Below are positions 33,913-44,903 of a DNA stretch of 64,000 nucleotides, piece by piece. A program made the translations under genes and the position numbers. Source of the DNA: Alopecurus myosuroides (taxonomy: Eukaryota; Streptophyta; Magnoliopsida; Poales; Poaceae); assembly GCA_028641055.1 (NCBI GenBank), contig CM054062.1, positions 17,727,639-17,791,638 on the forward strand, read 5' to 3'. Every line of letters starts with the position of its first letter. Within the stretch, counting starts at the first letter, position 1. The notes beneath the pieces are model-generated. The model searched no databases and was not told the origin of the DNA. It saw only the letters and a program-made list of their open reading frames with translations.

Positions 33913-34639
33913 TATCCCCACTACCAGAAACTCGCGTATGGAGCGGTCCTTACAGCTCGCAAGCTTAAACATTACTTTCAGGAGCATACCGTCACGGTGC
34001 TAAACGACACATCACTCGGCACCATCATGAATAACCCCATGGCATCCGGAAGAATCACAAAGTGGAGCATCGAGATAGGCGCCTGGGACATAATATACAC
34101 AGGACGCAACGCCCTCAAGTCCCAGGTGGTCGTAGAATTCCTTTGTGAGTGGACAGAGCTGCAAACTCCAGGACCCCCAGAGTACACAAGCTCCTGGATC
34201 ATGTACTTCAACGGGTAAAAAAGAAACGTAAGGGCGAGAGCCAGCGTAATCCTCATATCGCCAAGAGGCTACAAAATACAGTAAGTTCTACGCCTCGACT
34301 TCCCTCTCAACGATCCAACATCCAACAACGACGCCGAGTACGAAGCACTCCTACATGGCACGAAAATGGCGATCGCCTGCGGCGCCACTCGACTGATGAT
34401 ATATGGAGAGTCAAACCTCATCATACAACAGACGATGAAGGAATGCGACACCGTCGCGGAAAACATGATCACTTATCGCGACATGTATAACCTGCTCGAA
34501 GGAAGCTTTAAGGGGTGCAAACTGAAGCACATTGCTCGGTCAAGTAACGAAGAAGCTGACATATTGGCGAACATCGGGTCAACAAACACCCCAGTTCCGC
34601 TAGGAATTTACTTCGAGCAGATCAACAAAAGATCGGTCA
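33913..34639 (+). pseudogene. pol: RNase H and second (Tat-type) RNase H-like domain, first copy
   Basis: The first part (YPHYQKLAYGAVLTARKLKH; WSIEIGAWDIIYTGR) is the end of the retroelement RNase H. From 34,186 a second domain starts (SSWIMYFNG) and continues with NNDAEYEALLHGTKMAIACG, LMIYGESNLIIQQ and the histidine/aspartate end HIARSSNEEADILANIGST. This RVT_3/archaeal-like RNase H, next to the normal one, identifies the Tat lineage. Two TAA stops lie in it (34,216-34,218 and 34,282-34,284). Without those stops the frame would be continuous with RT and integrase. Confidence 0.82.
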
Positions 34640-34729
34640 AACTGAAGAAGCACACGGAGGTGCCAGCAGCAACAGAAACAGAAGCCACTCAACAAAGCGT
34701 CATCATTGAACTCGCCCACAACATCTCAA

Positions 34730-35991
34730 GGCAAGTCTTCCTAGTCGAGCCAATCTGGACGAACAAGTACCTCGATTACTTGATCCAAAAGCAGCTCCCG
34801 GAGGACATCCCTGAGGTAAGGCAGATCGTTCTGCGCAGCAAATCCTTCCGGATGATCAAAGGCGAACTCTACAAACAAAGTATATCGGGAGTCCTCCAAT
34901 GGTGCATCGCACCTGAAGATGGAAAGGAACTACTACGAGACATACACCAAGGCGACTGCGGACACCATGCAAGCTGGAGAGCCATACTGGGCAAGGCTTT
35001 TCGAGCAGGATTTTACTGGCTAACAGCAGCCAAAGACGCGAAGGAACTGGTCGACAGGTGCGACGCTTGTCAACGCTTCTTGCCCAAGCCAGACGCACCG
35101 GCCACAGAACTCCACATTATCCCCTTGTCCTGGCCATTCGCTCAATGGGGGCTCGACATGGTAGGACCATTACGGAAGGCAACACCCGGATGATACACTC
35201 ATGTGCTGGTCGTAGTTGACAAATTCAGCAAATGGATAGAGGCAGTCCCAGTAACATCGCAGCATGCGAAGTGCGCAGTCCAATTCCTCGAAACTATCGT
35301 GTATCGATTCGGCGTCCCTCACAATATTATCACGGATAATGGGACCAACTTCACAGCCAAAGAGACGAAGGCCTTCTGTGAAGAAAAGGGGATAACTCTC
35401 AGCTTCGCCTCGGTGGCACACCCCCAAACAAACGGGCAAGTCGAAAGATCCAACGGATTAGTTTCAGCTGGCCTCAAGAAACGCCTACTCGACACACTAC
35501 ATCCTGCAGCAGGACATTGGTCCGAGGAGCTACCGTCTGTCCCGTGGAGCCTGAGAACAACTCCAAACAGATCCACTAACTACATGCCATTCTTTATGGT
35601 CTACGGCGCCGAAGCAGTCCTGCCTGAGGATGTTCGATTCAGCGCTCCGCGAGTCGTAGCATGCAGCGAAGAATCCTCTAACAGAGCACTCGCGGAAGAC
35701 ATGGACGCACTGGACGAGGCCAGGGACGTCGCACTCACAAGATCCGCAGTTTACCAGCAAGCACTACGCAATCACCACAGTCACCGCATCCGCCGCAGAT
35801 GCTTCGTAGTAGGCGACCTGGTGCTGCGACTCAAGTAAGAAAGCAGACACAAGCTCGAGCAACCGTGGGAAGGACCCTTCATCATCCATGAGGTCATCCC
35901 TGGAGGTGTATATCGCTTGAAAAACCCAAAATCAGGCGGCGTCTACTCCAACCCATGGAACGTGGCGCACCTGCGGAAATTATATCCCTAG
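34730..35991 (+). pseudogene. pol: Integrase of element A, first copy
   Basis: Inserts the cDNA into chromosomes. The N-terminal zinc finger is visible as GHHASWRAIL followed by RCDACQRFL. The catalytic triad is complete: D in GLDMVGP (35,155), D in ITDNGTNF (35,335) and E in NGQVERSNG (35,443), with 35 residues between the second D and E. A C-terminal part follows (RRCFVVGDLVLRLK, then PWEGPFIIHEVIPGGVYRL). Internal stops at 35,191-35,193 (TGA) and 35,836-35,838 (TAA) are shared with the second copy. The natural end is the TAG at 35,989-35,991, after HLRKLYP. Confidence 0.9.
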
Positions 35992-36383
35992 GAGAGTAAT
36001 TCTACTCGCAGAATAAGGCTGTTCCAGCCACATTGTAACCTGAGAAAATACATGGCTTCTCAGCCATCGCAATACAAACATGGTTTCTCAACCATAGCTA
36101 TAAAGACTACTTAGTCGCACCTTTCCTTTTTTTACTTTTACATGCTAAAACAACAGTCACACCCCAACACAACGGTCACACCCCAACACACGGGGGCTAC
36201 ACCAAACTAGCATAAAAACAATTTTCGAGTGCCTATGCACGACAAACATCTTACAAGGTTACAAACTAAACACCTTAGCACACCTTAATTGACTCAAATA
36301 CTTCACAAGGTTACAAGATACACACCTTAACACACCTTCAATACAAACATACAAGGTATATACACCTTAAAACGTTACAGTTA
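35992..36383. other. Noncoding spacer between pol and antisense gene, element A
   Basis: Rich in short repeats: 'cacaccccaacacaacggt' twice near 36,155-36,190, and 'acaaggttacaa..acaccttaacacacctt' three times at 36,250-36,370. As the 3' side of the minus-strand gene it may hold that gene's 3' UTR. Confidence 0.6.
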
Positions 36384-37191
36384 TCACCGAGCCGCAACCT
36401 CTCGAAGAAGCCGCCCAGTCTCTGCAGCGGTCATCCGAATGATCCGCTCCGCCGCAGGCCGCACAACCTGATAGTGCGGAACAAAGTTAACGGATGCTCC
36501 TTGGGTCTCAGGAAGCTGCGCCACATAATTGAAATTCACGTCTGGATGCCATAGCCGCACAAAAGCGAGCGTCACCCGAGCGCCGCAAATAATCTAGTGA
36601 CGCGCGCACTCGCGAACATCATCCATCCGACGAAACAAACGCAACAATCCACTCAGTCGATCGGGAACAACATAGAATGGGTACATCGCCCGATAGACTG
36701 AAGATAAAGCCTCCTGACAAGACTCAACGAAGAGTTCCGCCTGACTAACTCAATATTGCAACGTAGCCAGGACAAAGCCTCTGCTGCGATCATACCAGAA
36801 GTTGCATGCATGGATGTTGGAGCTGCTCTATTCGCAAGCCACTTTGTTATCCACCCAATGACCTTCACACGCTCCATCAGGTTCAACAACTGCATAGAGA
36901 GGAAGCGCGGTAGCCCACAAGCAAGAAAGCACCGAAAATACTCGGGGGCTTGCAAAACTTACAGAGCATATTCTTCGCGACACTCGCTAGCTCCTCCATC
37001 ACAAACTGCTCATGTTTAGCAGCATGCTTCTGCTTGGACTTGGCAACATCCTCCACACCCTGCAGAGCCTTGAGTTTACGTTCACCATCTGCGACGCGGC
37101 CACGAAGCGAAGCAAGCATACTCGCATCAGTAATCAATGACCCAGTCGAAGGAGGAGCACCACCCGACGAGCCACCCCCAGAATCTACAAC
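36384..37191 (-). pseudogene. Antisense extra gene, module 2 (element A)
   Basis: A minus-strand gene between pol and the lost 3' LTR, as described for extra ORFs of Tat elements. Exons inferred from splice signals are 37,191-36,963 (after ttctctccag; ends at ctct|gtaagt) and 36,889-36,384 (after ctctatgcag). The first exon encodes a glycine/serine stretch, then a lysine-rich, probably coiled-coil part (SLRGRVADGERKLKALQG). The second encodes a helical C-terminal module (LFRRMDDVRECARH; VTLAFVRLWHPDVNFNYVAQ). In-frame stops are TGA at 36,752-36,750 and TAG at 36,596-36,594. The natural end is TGA at 36,386-36,384. The C-terminal module resembles those in module 1 and in element B. Function unknown. 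Confidence 0.6.
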
Positions 37192-37422
37192 CTGGAGAGA
37201 ACAAAGGGAACACGACAATTTCAGTCATAAAGCCACACCCCACTCGACGAGGTACAACAAATATATCTTCGAGTGCTCAGGGGCTACTCCCATTCGGAGA
37301 ACACAAAGTGAGGCATAATAACAAAATGCTGACACTTTTAAACATCTCGATTGGAAAGAAAAGTACGGGATGCTTCCAAAGTTCATTACACAGACATGCA
37401 TACAAAAGAAACGGCGCTTATC

Positions 37423-38116
37423 CTAAGGAACTATGGACTTTCCAGAGGTAGCTCCACTCGCAGCAGGCTTCACGCCACGGCCGCGAGAAACTACCTCAGA
37501 GAGCATATTCGCTAGCTTCCCTGCACGATCGCCAAAGGGTCGGAGCGCTACCTTTTTTCCCAACGCATCTCGAGGAAGATCCGAATACACCTTCTCTAGG
37601 TCACCCGAGACGTTGTGCGCCAGGGCAAACTGGATAGCCGTCTTGGCTCCACACTCGGTCTGTGCGAGGGTGTACTCCTGAAGGGGATCGGCTTCGCCAA
37701 GGAAGAGCTGCAGGAGGCCCCCAAGAGTTGGTGGAACCGGCACTCCCGCAAGCAATCGCTGGTGCAGGTGCGGCAACACTTGGGCAGCATCACATAGAGC
37801 GAAGCAAGCCTTGCTTCTGTGCTCTTGCAGCCGAGTGCACACGTTCGTCAGAGCGTCGACTCGGACCCCTCCGGATAGCGCCAAATCAACTCCAAGCGCA
37901 TCCAAAACAGAAATGGAGCGCATCAATATAGGGAGGAGAAAGAAGCAAGTTACAAGCAAAAGAAATTTGCGGAAAACTTACCAGGCAAAGCCTGGGCTAC
38001 GGGACGGAGGACGCCGACCAAATCATTGTCGTGCGCCGCACCTGCATCCTCCAGCTGCTTCAAGGACTCGCGAGATTCAGCGAGACGGGCAGCTACATCT
38101 TTGCGAGTGGACTCTA
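37423..38116 (-). pseudogene. Antisense extra gene, module 1 (element A), N-terminus lost
   Basis: Minus-strand coding. The exon 38,116-37,982 (ESTRKDVAARLAESRESL..., helical) ends at a clear donor (gcctg|gtaag). A second exon lies in about 37,930-37,423 (LDALGVDLALSGGVRVDALT; LGGLLQLFLGEADPLQEYTL; ALAHNVSGDLEKVYSDLP) and ends at TAG. Its acceptor is not obvious and may be mutated. The pattern 'GLLxLF...GAKTAIxxALxH...VxxxLP' matches module 2 to its left, so element A holds two related antisense modules in tandem. The N-terminal part, expected to carry the Transposase_28 domain seen in element B, was separated by the insertion of B at 38,117. Confidence 0.55.
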
Positions 38117-38999
38117 TGTCGTGGTGGTGTCACGGCAGATGCCATAGGATGGCTAAAGATGTGGGGACGAAGGACGCTGGAGGCGCTCGGGGAGGGATCA
38201 CGCGACGAGTAGACGCGTGAGGTGAAGATCAAACACTGCAAACAACACGATCTACCCAGGTTCAGGGCCCTCCTGAGGAGGTAAAACCCCTACTCCTGCC
38301 TTTCTCTATGTATTCTGGTGTCTCACCGAGTAGCCACAGTACAATGTTTCTTGCTACCGAGTAGCCACTCTTCTCTCTCCGGGTAGAATTAGGTCAAGAA
38401 CCTCTACGTGTGATCTAGCCCAAGTCTCGTGTGTAGCGTCGTGCCGTCGTGCCTCGCGCAGGAGGCGGCTGGGCACCTTATATACCCGGTGCCCTGCCGG
38501 ATACAGCCAAATACAAACAAGTGTCGACATTGTGTGCACACCGTCCTTCTTCCGAGTTCCCGATGACAGCTTTGGCTTCTAAGCTTGTCCTGATGCAGAA
38601 AGTCGTTGGGCAAAACCAAGTAACCAGTCTGTTATCACTGCGCGAACACAGAGTAGGTCCCCCCTATCCTGCGACGCCCTGCTGACACACTGTCGCTGTC
38701 AGGCACGCCGTCCCCAGATGAACAGTGCTGTGAACAGTGCCAAGTACGGACCCGGGATACGCGGGATCCAGTGTCAGAACGGCTCCTTTGACTTCTGGCC
38801 CGAGTAGGTTCCCGCCAGTTTTACTCGGACCAACTCTTCTACTCGAACAGATATAACTTGCTTGATATCTCCTTCTGGTCATCTTTTTGTAAGACCGAGT
38901 AGCAGTCGACCGGGTAGCAAGTACCGGGTAGGCGGCTACTCGACCAAACTTCTCTTCTGACCCTTTGCCTTTACCCTACTCGGGGGTAACCCCCCGACA
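38117..38999 (-). repeat. 3' LTR of element B
   Basis: On the plus strand it begins tgtcgtggtggtgtcacggc and ends gggggtaaccccccgaca (883 bp, TG...CA). Read on the minus strand it starts tgtcggggggttaccccc, has a TATA-like tatataagg near 38,485-38,477, and then an R-U5 segment (ggagtaggggttttacctc, gagggccctgaacctgggta). That segment is similar to the matching part of LTR A, which fixes the orientation. Confidence 0.8.
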
Positions 39000-39012
39000 G
39001 CAGTCCCCGAAG
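39000..39012 (-). other. Polypurine-like tract of element B
   Basis: On the minus strand cttcggggactgc directly precedes the LTR start tgtcgggg. This is the place, and roughly the G-rich form, of the second-strand primer tract in grass Tat elements. Confidence 0.5.
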
Positions 39013-39525
39013 CTGGTAGAGCCCTGCGAACTCGTTCACTGGGCCCTGCCAGCTTAAAACCAAGCTTGGCAACCTTGCCCTTGAACCTCAATATGCCGGG
39101 AAAAACCTCTGAGTAGCACTTTGAAGAGTACCTTGAGTTTCCTCCCTTCCGAACAGAGCTAGCTTCCTTCTCTGTAACCGAGTAAAAAGACTTAGGGAAT
39201 TTCTTCAATCGAATCTGTGCAGCGCAGAGCACAATCCGGCTTTCCGTGCTGCAACTGGGCACGTGTCACGCATCCAGGACTGCGACGCCTCGCTGTCCAG
39301 GACCTGACAGGCCACGCGCCCAGTTTTCACGGAGTGCGCCCACTGGCTCGTAATGTCCCATCACGCGCAGTAATCGCCCACGATCTCGTCGTGGGATCTA
39401 ATGCGGCCGTTACGCGCGCGTTCCGCGCTGTGTGCGTTTCCAACCGGCCACAGACCCCACGCCGCACGATTTATTGCCACGATCGATCCCACTACTCCAA
39501 TTCGTAACGGTAACCCGGGGTGCGG

Positions 39526-39533
39526 TATAAATA
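39526..39533 (+). promoter_or_regulatory. TATA box of the antisense gene in element B
   Basis: tataaata lies 167 bases before the ATG at 39,700, with a pyrimidine-rich leader between. About 520 bp separate it from the 3' LTR of B and could hold an internal promoter. This suggests transcription independent of the LTR, against the direction of the element's genomic RNA. Confidence 0.6.
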
Positions 39534-39699
39534 CCCCCTCGGTAACTTCCTCTTCTCCTTCCGCTTCACTTTCCCCTTCTGCCTCCTCGATTCTCCGCCG
39601 TCACAGAGCTCTCCGCCGCCGTGCAACTCTTTGCGCCGCCGCGGGCTCGTCCATTCCACCAACTTCTTCCAATCTTCTCCCAACCTCCTACTCGCCGCC

Positions 39700-42600
39700 A
39701 TGGCTCGCGGTGATAGTGCTCGCGCCGGCTGGGCCGGTTCCGACGTCACCGCCGAGGACTGCCAGTGGCTCGTGAACACCCGGAGGGTTCCTCCCGGTGT
39801 TCGCTGCCGGCCGTCTAACGGCGAGATCGTTCCGGCTCCAGAGGAGGGAGAGCACGTCGTCTTCCTCGCGCACTTCGCGCGAGGATTCGGTCTTCCTGCA
39901 TCCAATTTCCTCCGTTCTTTCCTGGATCATTATGGTCTCCAGATGCACCATCTTCCTCCCAACGCGGTTGTCTTCCTCTCCTACCATGCTGTGGTGTGCG
40001 AAGCTTTCCTCGGCGTTCGCCCCACGACGGAGACGTGGTCGAAGTACTTCTTCTTCCGCCAACAGAGCCAGGCAAGAAGGATGGCACGGACACCAGCAGC
40101 CGGGTAACTGAGACCGGCAACGCCATGATGGTGCAGCGCCCGGGCACCAATCATCCTCGCATCAAGGGCCTGGATTCTGTCCGCAAGTGGCAGAAGTCCT
40201 TCTTGTACGTGAAGAACATCCCCGCCACGAAGGAGGCCAAGATCGAGGACCGCATCAATCTGCCCCCTTGGAGCAACCGAGCTCCTACCGGGCAGAATTG
40301 GAAGAGCAAGCCGTCCAACAACAGGAACTTGATGCAGATGGAGGAGCGGCTCGCCCATCTGATCGGAGAAGGGCTCAAGAGCGACGATCCTGTCGCCTGC
40401 TGGATTCGTAACCGCGTGCTGCCTCTGCAACGCCGCTCCCACCCCATGTGCTACATGGGCGGCCCTCGTGACTGTACTCGGACGACTACCTTCGAGCTCA
40501 GCAACGCGGATGTCGCCGCTTACGCTCGGTCCATCCTAACCACTGGCCTTCGAGACAACTGGCAGTATGGCTTCATCCCATACAGCCGCACGAAGCCGAT
40601 TCCACGGGTATGTTCTTCTCAATCTGCTTCTTGTATACGCAATCCGAGTAGATAGCTTCCTCTCCTTGCTGCGACTAGCATTCGCGCTCTGCGCCGAGTA
40701 GGGCGTTTAGCGGAACTGCTCAGGCTTAGTGTGCTTGTTGTTTGCACGCCTCGTCGGGTAGCACACTTAGGAGAAACACTTAGGCTTAATGTGCTTGATG
40801 TTTGCACGCCTTGCCGAGTAGGACACTTAGCCGAGTCGCTTAGGCTTAATGTGCTTGGTGTTTGCACGCCTAGTCGGGTAGCACACTTAGGAGAAACACT
40901 TAGGCTTAATGTGCTTGATGTTTGCACGCCTTGCCGAGTAGGACACTTAGCCAAATCGCTTAGGCTTAATGTGCTTGGTGTTTGCACGCCTAGTCGGGTA
41001 GAGTGCCTTCATGCTACTCGGCTAACTTGCGATGTTTCTCTATTCTTCAGGTCCTTGATCGCCAGCTCGCTGAGAGCAGTGAGCGCTTCGAGGGCAACTG
41101 GTCAGATGACCGAGAGGAAGACGATGAGGTCTCCTTCGAGACCGCGGACAAGCTTAATCCTCCTGAAGCCGCCCAGGCGAGTAAGCATCGCGTGGACGCG
41201 TCTCTTCGTGACTGGTCCGAGGACGAAGATGAAGGTAACTGATTTTATCCCGTCTGATCGCGAGCAGCACCAACTAACTGCTTCCTGCTTCTGAATTGCC
41301 TTTCTTCCTTTCTATTTCACAGATGGTGCCGATGCTGAGGACGAAAGCGAGGATGAGGACGAGGACAAGGAAGCCCTGGTCGTCGATCCTCTTTCAGTTG
41401 CCGCTCCTCTTACCCGCAATCGCACGGGTAGCGGCGCCCAAGAGCCCCCCGCCAAGAAGAAGAAGCCGGCCGAGAAGACAACCAAGAAGGTCGTGAAGAG
41501 GAAACGACCAGCGATTCCTACCCGCAAGGGGTAAGTTCCTTTTCGATTGTACGCTTCGGTTCACTTCGTTCTTCTCGGTTGATTCCCAATCCTTTTACTT
41601 CGCCGTTTCCTCTCAGTTTCCTCTGCCCTCTTCTTTATTTCTGAATGCAATTTTCTCTTCAGAGCCCCCTTGGATGCGGATGCCGCTCGTGCGCCCACGA
41701 AGACCAAGAAGAAAGCCGCCATTGACGTTGATAAGCTCATCAACCTCGACGGCGATGAGAATGAAGCCGCCACAGCCCATGAAGAGGACTCCGACGAGGC
41801 TCGGTACAGGGATACCGACGCCCAGAATGTCGAGCCGGAGCAGCAGTCCCGCGCCGAGCAGGAGGCGCAGGACTCTGCTCGCCAAGAGATGCCACCTTCT
41901 CCTCCGGCCACCACGGCCGAGGAGAACCTAGAACGAGACACCGAGATGCACGACGACGCCGCCCTTGAGCGGCAGGAAAGAGAACAAGAGCAGCCAGCAA
42001 CAGGGGCTGCTGAACAAGAAGACCCCGCGGCCCAGCCGCGGGTAGAAGAACCAGATGCCACACAGCAAGACCCCGCTGCCGGGCAGCGGGTTGAGACCGT
42101 TGACGAGACAGAGCAGTACCCACTGAGCGATGCGCAACCAGACACCGCGCAGGGTACTTCCTCCAGTGCAGCCGACTCCTCCTTGGTGCAGAAAACCAAG
42201 GCCGCAGCCAGCCCTCCGGCCAAGCCGGTTACAAGGAAGAACGCTCAGGAAGCTGCAGAGAAGAAGGCCGCCGAGGAGAAGGCCAAGAAGGCCACCGAGA
42301 AGAAGACCACCGAGAAGCCAACTGCCCAGAAGGAGACTTCGAAGAAGCGGGCTGCCGAGAAGCCAGCAGGCCCGGCAGAAGACACTGTTCGCAGGAACCC
42401 GGCGCGTGGTGCCGGTCAAGATGCAGCCGTGATGCCGCCGCCAACGTCAATCGCCAAGTCCACTCAGCTGGCTATCCGCGAGCCTGGCGCGGCTGCTGAC
42501 GCCGTTGGCGCATCCAGTGTCACATATCCGCCCAGCTTCCCACCTTATATGGTGAAGGTCAGCCAGCAACACCAGGTTGGCTTAACCCCCGCGGAGAGGA

Positions 42601-44903
42601 AACTTGCTCTTCGGAAAGGGAAGAAAACCGTGGCAGTGGACTCCAGACCCCCGGCCCAAAATCAGGACAAGTCCCTCTCCATTTCTTCGCGCGGGGTTCA
42701 GGACAAGGCGGTGACGTCCCAGGGCCTTGAGCAAGTGCTCGATTTGGTTGGCTTCATCGATGCCAAGTGGGACAACAAGGTCCTTGGCAACTCGAACTGG
42801 GACGGCACGGATTTGGGCGACTTGGACCATATGCGTGTCGATTGGAACAAAGCAGACTTGGGCTACAAACCCATGACTATCTCATCCAATTCCAGCACGC
42901 TTGCCGCCAAGATGTTCGTCCACCGCAAGAACGCAGAGGACCTTGAGCAATCTTACGCGGTAAGCTTCTACTCATCCTCCCCGAGTTGTGTTTCACTTTT
43001 CTTCTACTCTTCTTCTTTTCCTTATCCATCACCTAGTCCCCGAGATTCTGGCCGAGTAGGCGGATACACTCCCGAGTTGCCGCCTTCTCGGGTTGAATCT
43101 TTATTACTTTGCCTGATTCTTCTTCCTTTTGCTTCTCAGAATAGCTTACTGAAGCGGACCGGCCTGCACCGTCAGCTACTCTGGAACCATGCCATTGCCA
43201 AGAGACGCATTGAGGCCCTGGAAAGAGAGCGCGCAGACGACGAGGCAGCCGAGAAGGATGTGATGAACAACACATTGAAACTTTCTGAAGTTGAAGGTAC
43301 GCTTTTAGCTACGCGGTTCTTGCGTTTGTTGTTTACGCCCGCTTCTGCTTTTTGCGCTAACCACTTCTACTCTGCAGGGAAGTTAAAGGCCCTGGCGGAG
43401 GAGCACTCAACCTGCCGCGCCTTTGTCGAGAGTGGCCAAGCCACGCTTAAAAGACTAGAAGGTACGTTGCCGTCTTCTCGGCTTGTCTTTGTGTTTCTTT
43501 CTTCGCTACTCTGCTAACCGTGCTTTGCTCTTCTCAGAAGATCATAAGAAGTTTGCCGAGGAGCATCAAGATTGCCTCAAACCTGCTGAGGTGCAGCAGC
43601 AGTTGTCCAGCCAGGCTGTCGAGCTGCAGAAAGAACATGCTACCGAGATGGAGAAGCTCCAAGTCCAGCTGCGCACTGCGCTCCAGGATGCTATCAACAT
43701 TGCTGCCGAAAGGGATAGAATAATCGCCGAGAAGGCAAAGAGCGAAACAGCAGCCAAGGCCAAGGAGAAAGCCCTCGAGCAGGAGTGCGAGGTGCTGAAG
43801 AAAAGCAATGCTGATCTCTTTGCTCAGCTATCCGGGCTCCGCTTGATTGAAGAGAGGCACCTAGCCAACGAGGAAACGTGGAAGAACCAGCTGCAAGGGC
43901 TGCGCTATGATTTGAACAGTAAGTGTTTTCTTCTGCTCGGCTTTACTTTTCTTCTCTGCTTCTATTTCTGATTTTCTTGATAGCTCTTGCAGAAGTTTTC
44001 CCCGATCTCGAGTCTTCTTGCGGGCCTGCTCTGACCAAGACCCGAGCAGCTCGCGCTGAGAAGGGCGAGCCTTCGGACACCAGAGCAGAAATTGAGGAGA
44101 GCATCCTGGTTATGCAAGGGCAATTCCAGCGTCTAGCGGGCGTGGGCACCGAGCTGGTGCGCGTCGCTTTCCAGCTGCACGACCTTTTCTGGCCTCATGA
44201 CTCTGCACCAACGACAATCTGCGGACTTGCCTTGAAGCTGCACCGCGTGAAATCCGAGCTGAAGAAATGGCGCGCATCGGGAGCTCGGGCAGGCGCGGAC
44301 ATGATGCTTCTATTCATCACCAGCTGGTACGAAAATCTCAACTTGCAAATTATCCGCGAGATGCGCCAGGACTCCAAATGGGAGAAGAACCCCGACTGTG
44401 TGGCTATCCGCCAGCTGGTCGCTCACGAGGTCGCTCAGTATGCTGATACTGCGACCTTCATCGACGGCTTCACCGAGCCCGACACCGAGGTGGACGAAGG
44501 CGAGGAGGAGGACGAAGACGAAGAGACGGACACAGAGGAGCTGGACCTGAGCTGCTTCGAGTCTCCTGGTGGCAAGGCCGGGAAGGGGAAGGCCGCGGTT
44601 GTCGCGGGTAGCGATGAGGAGGACGAGAACGAGAAGATGTCGATTGACACCTCCGCGCTCGAGTTCGGCACCTCGTCAGGAGCTGCCCTCGACGACACGA
44701 TTAGCCTTCGCGCCCAAGCCAGTGGCTCCACCTCAGCGACAGTGCCCGTCTCGGTGGCCACGGCCATTTCAGACCGGGTAGCCATCGAGGCGAACACAGA
44801 TGCAACAAGGTCCGATATCGCCAACTCGGAAGCAGATGCTGCCAAGGCCAGCACCGAGGACGAAACTACGAAGACCGTTGACGCCAGCTCTGAAGCAGAT
44901 GCT
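39700..44903 (+). pseudogene. Multi-exon antisense extra gene of element B (Transposase_28 domain, coiled coil)
   Basis: The ATG has a strong context (gccgccatgg). Inferred exons: 39,700-40,607; 41,051-41,234; 41,323-41,530; 41,663-42,959; 43,140-43,296; 43,378-43,461; 43,538-43,918; and 43,984 (or 43,993) onward. All have gt/ag borders and matching phases. Exon 1 holds a 'putative gypsy-type transposon' (Transposase_28-like) domain (FARGFGLPASNFLRSFLDHY; FFFRQQS). Exons 2-4 are acidic, then lysine/alanine/glutamate-rich. Exons 5-7 are strongly coiled-coil (KRRIEALERERADDEAAEKD; EVLKKSNADLFAQL). Exon 8 has a helical C-terminal module (DMMLLFITSWYENLNLQ) and an acidic, serine-rich tail. The coding length is about 1,370 codons so far. 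Damage: one frameshift near 40,073 in exon 1, and LTR C inserted at 44,904. Function unknown. Confidence 0.75.
40693..41002. repeat. 60-bp tandem repeat with 120-bp higher-order A-B pattern
   Basis: Five 60-bp units lie in intron 1 of the antisense gene of element B. Each ends gcttaatgtgcttg.tgtttgcacgcc (the first is diverged). Alternate units carry agcacacttaggagaaacac (A) or aggacacttagccgagtcgc (B). A units are nearly identical to each other, as are B units, so the array grew by 120-bp steps. Because 60 is divisible by three, both strands show repetitive open frames that are not evidence of protein. Confidence 0.9.

Larger units (their letters stand above)
29101..38116 (+). mobile_element. 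Tat-lineage Ty3/Gypsy retrotransposon A, cut by element B
   Basis: The order is 5' LTR, PBS, gag, protease, reverse transcriptase, RNase H, second RNase H-like domain, integrase, a noncoding stretch, then antisense genes. The second RNase H and extra antisense genes between pol and the 3' LTR are hallmarks of the Tat lineage. The right end is lost because element B is inserted at 38,117. The 3' LTR is not in the window, so LTR-LTR dating and the target duplication cannot be checked. Many in-frame stops make it non-autonomous. Confidence 0.85.
38117..44903 (-). mobile_element. Tat-lineage retrotransposon B, opposite orientation, partial
   Basis: Inserted into the antisense gene of element A. 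The left end is B's 3' LTR (38,117-38,999, read on the minus strand). Next comes a polypurine-like tract and then B's antisense gene, which reads rightward. The pol genes of B should lie further right but are cut off by LTR C at 44,904 and by the duplication breakpoint. The target site would be ctcta (38,112-38,116); its partner is not in the window. Confidence 0.75.

Noticed and set aside
40693..41002. Possible CRISPR-like array
   Set aside because: Repeats are directly adjacent without unique spacers, and the context is a plant retrotransposon.
40731..41294. Long plus-strand open frame with a repeated 20-residue unit that looks like a leucine-rich repeat protein
   Set aside because: It lies in the inferred intron 1 of the antisense gene. 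The periodicity comes from a 60-bp DNA repeat divisible by three, and the opposite strand is open too.
42960..43139. Reading exon 4 straight through into exon 5 as one coding piece
   Set aside because: The stretch is open in frame, but it has a good donor (gcg|gtaagc), a pyrimidine-rich end with cag and intron-like composition, so splicing is more likely.
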